In this document: positions 63,202-64,000 of the stretch, piece after piece | Numbering within the stretch: the stretch's first letter is position 1 | How the letters are laid out: each line of letters starts with the position of its first letter | Source of the DNA: Sphingobacteriia bacterium | GTDB lineage: Bacteria > Bacteroidota > Bacteroidia > Chitinophagales > Chitinophagaceae | Length of the DNA stretch: 64,000 nucleotides | Direction: 5' to 3' | Assembly (NCBI GenBank): GCA_947452295.1 | Contig: CANGCK010000006.1 | Coordinates: 26,454-90,453, forward strand | Position numbers and translations under genes: made by a program | Notes under the pieces: model-generated | Told to the model about the DNA's origin: nothing | The model's input: only the letters and a program-made list of their open reading frames with translations | The model's database searches: none

Positions 63202-64000
63202 TTAAATGTCAATTGCTTCGCCATAAGCAGCTGCTGTGGCTTCTTTTAAGCCTTCGCTCATTGTAGGGTGCGGATGCACAGCATTTAATATTTCGTGGGC
63301 TGTGGTTTCTAATTTCCGGGCAACTACAGCTTCCGCAATCATTTCTGTTACATTGGTTCCGATCATATGGCAACCTAAGAATTCACCGTATTTAGCGTCA
63401 TATATTACTTTTACAAATCCATCTGTAGCGCCGGCAGCACTTGCTTTACCGCTGGCCACGAATGGAAATTTACCAACTTTAATTTCGTAGCCTGCTTCTT
63501 TGGCTGCTTTTTCGGTATAACCAACACTTGCAATTTCGGGTGTACAGTAAGTGCAACCTGGAATATTATTGTAATCCATTACATCGGGCAAATGATGTAA
63601 TCTTTTTTCGTTGTAGCCAATATGTTCAGCTGCATTGATTCCCTCTTTGGCTGCCACATGGGCTAAAGCTTGCCCTGGAGAACAATCACCAATTGCATAT
63701 ATACCTGCAACAGAAGTTTGTTGGTATTTATCGACAATAATTTTACCTTTTTCGGTTTTAATACCGTTTTCTTCTAATCCTATATTTTCAATATTAGCTA
63801 CTACACCTACAGCACTTAGCACCACATCTGCTTCCAATACAATAGTAGAACCATCTTGTTTTTTTACAGAGGCTTTTACACCGGCACCAGCTGTATCTAC
63901 AGACTCAACAGAAGCGTTGGTCATAATTTCGATACCCATTTTTTTGTATTGCTTTTCTAATTCCTTAGAAATGTCTTCATCTTCTACGGGTACAATACGC
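63202..64000 (-). CDS. lpd: Dihydrolipoyl dehydrogenase, C-terminal part (cut by window end)
   Basis: The reading frame runs to the window edge without a start; translation past the internal ATG at 63939 gives RIVPVEDEDISKELEKQYKK, typical of Lpd, so the gene continues beyond 64000. Seen are the end of the NAD domain, the AIGDCSPGQALAHVAAKEG FAD motif, the dimerisation domain and HPHPTMSEGLKEA with the active-site His-Glu pair. The N-terminal redox-active Cys pair is outside the window. Lpd is the E3 subunit of 2-oxoacid dehydrogenases and the L-protein of glycine cleavage. Confidence 0.95.
   Translation of the reverse strand, partial: RIVPVEDEDISKELEKQYKKMGIEIMTNASVESVDTAGAGVKASVKKQDGSTIVLEADVVLSAVGVVANIENIGLEENGIKTEKGKIIVDKYQQTSVAGIYAIGDCSPGQALAHVAAKEGINAAEHIGYNEKRLHHLPDVMDYNNIPGCTYCTPEIASVGYTEKAAKEAGYEIKVGKFPFVASGKASAAGATDGFVKVIYDAKYGEFLGCHMIGTNVTEMIAEAVVARKLETTAHEILNAVHPHPTMSEGLKEATAAAYGEAIDI

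Noticed and set aside
1..64000. Prophage, insertion sequence, integron or CRISPR array
   Set aside because: No transposase, integrase, phage structural gene or regularly spaced direct repeats were recognised anywhere in the window.

Overview
The window is a chromosomal segment of a low-GC member of the Bacteroidota, most likely family Chitinophagaceae (inference). Support comes from SusC/SusD-type and Oar-type TonB-dependent receptors, PorT-like barrels, DUF1573, DUF4382, DUF5683 and DUF4197 proteins, an epimerase-type threonine dehydrogenase, ribBA fusion, lipoproteins with short lipoboxes, and several upstream elements matching the Bacteroidota promoter consensus TTTG-N19..23-TAnnTTTG. No prophage, insertion sequence or CRISPR array was seen. 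The window is mostly core genome with a few accessory islands.

Layout. 0.2-3.9 kb: TPR lipoprotein, rpe, phoH, and convergent ribBA. 4.0-10.9 kb: two large Oar-type TonB-dependent receptors in tandem, closed by a terminator. 11-15.2 kb: acyltransferase-3 membrane protein, then a divergent set of a secretory-type esterase fold protein without a visible signal, an ATP-grasp ligase and a GCS2/YbdK carboxylate-amine ligase. This is the best candidate for a little-described system (a small peptide or amide pathway). 15.2-17.3 kb: ECF sigma factor and a fused anti-sigma/outer-membrane-barrel protein. 17.4-23.4 kb: lipoprotein, MFS exporter, DUF4382 lipoprotein, clpB. 23.5-26 kb: serine beta-lactamase-like hydrolase, a small pore-like two-helix membrane protein, queG. 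26.3-30.8 kb: a SusC/SusD pair behind a 333-bp AT-rich control region that holds an exact FNR/CRP-type palindrome. 30.8-34.2 kb (minus): sppA, an ABC-2 permease without ATPase, and an SRPBCC protein. 34.3-38.2 kb: folK, deoxynucleoside kinase, MFS transporter, YkgJ cysteine-cluster protein, fatty-acid hydroxylase/sterol desaturase family protein. 38.3-41.3 kb: gcvP. 41.3-45.2 kb (minus): small HTH regulator, and a five-gene run trmH-like, ubiA-like, ruvX, def, unknown secreted protein. 45.2-49.7 kb: mutS, a saccharopine-dehydrogenase-like enzyme, hscB-like co-chaperone. 49.8 kb: tRNA-Leu(CAA). 50.1-54.1 kb: DUF1573 protein, thioredoxin-fold protein, PorT-like barrel, membrane metallophosphoesterase. 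54.3-58.9 kb: parA-parB-DUF5683-dapB-rrf2 and an outer-membrane protein. 58.9-63 kb: threonine dehydrogenase, kdsA, amino-acid permease, DUF4197 protein. The window ends inside lpd (minus strand).

Functionally, gcvP and lpd both contribute to glycine cleavage, and threonine dehydrogenase would feed that system with glycine. kdsA serves LPS synthesis, parA/parB chromosome segregation, and clpB, sppA and def protein homeostasis. All functional calls rest on reading motifs by eye; no database search was possible.
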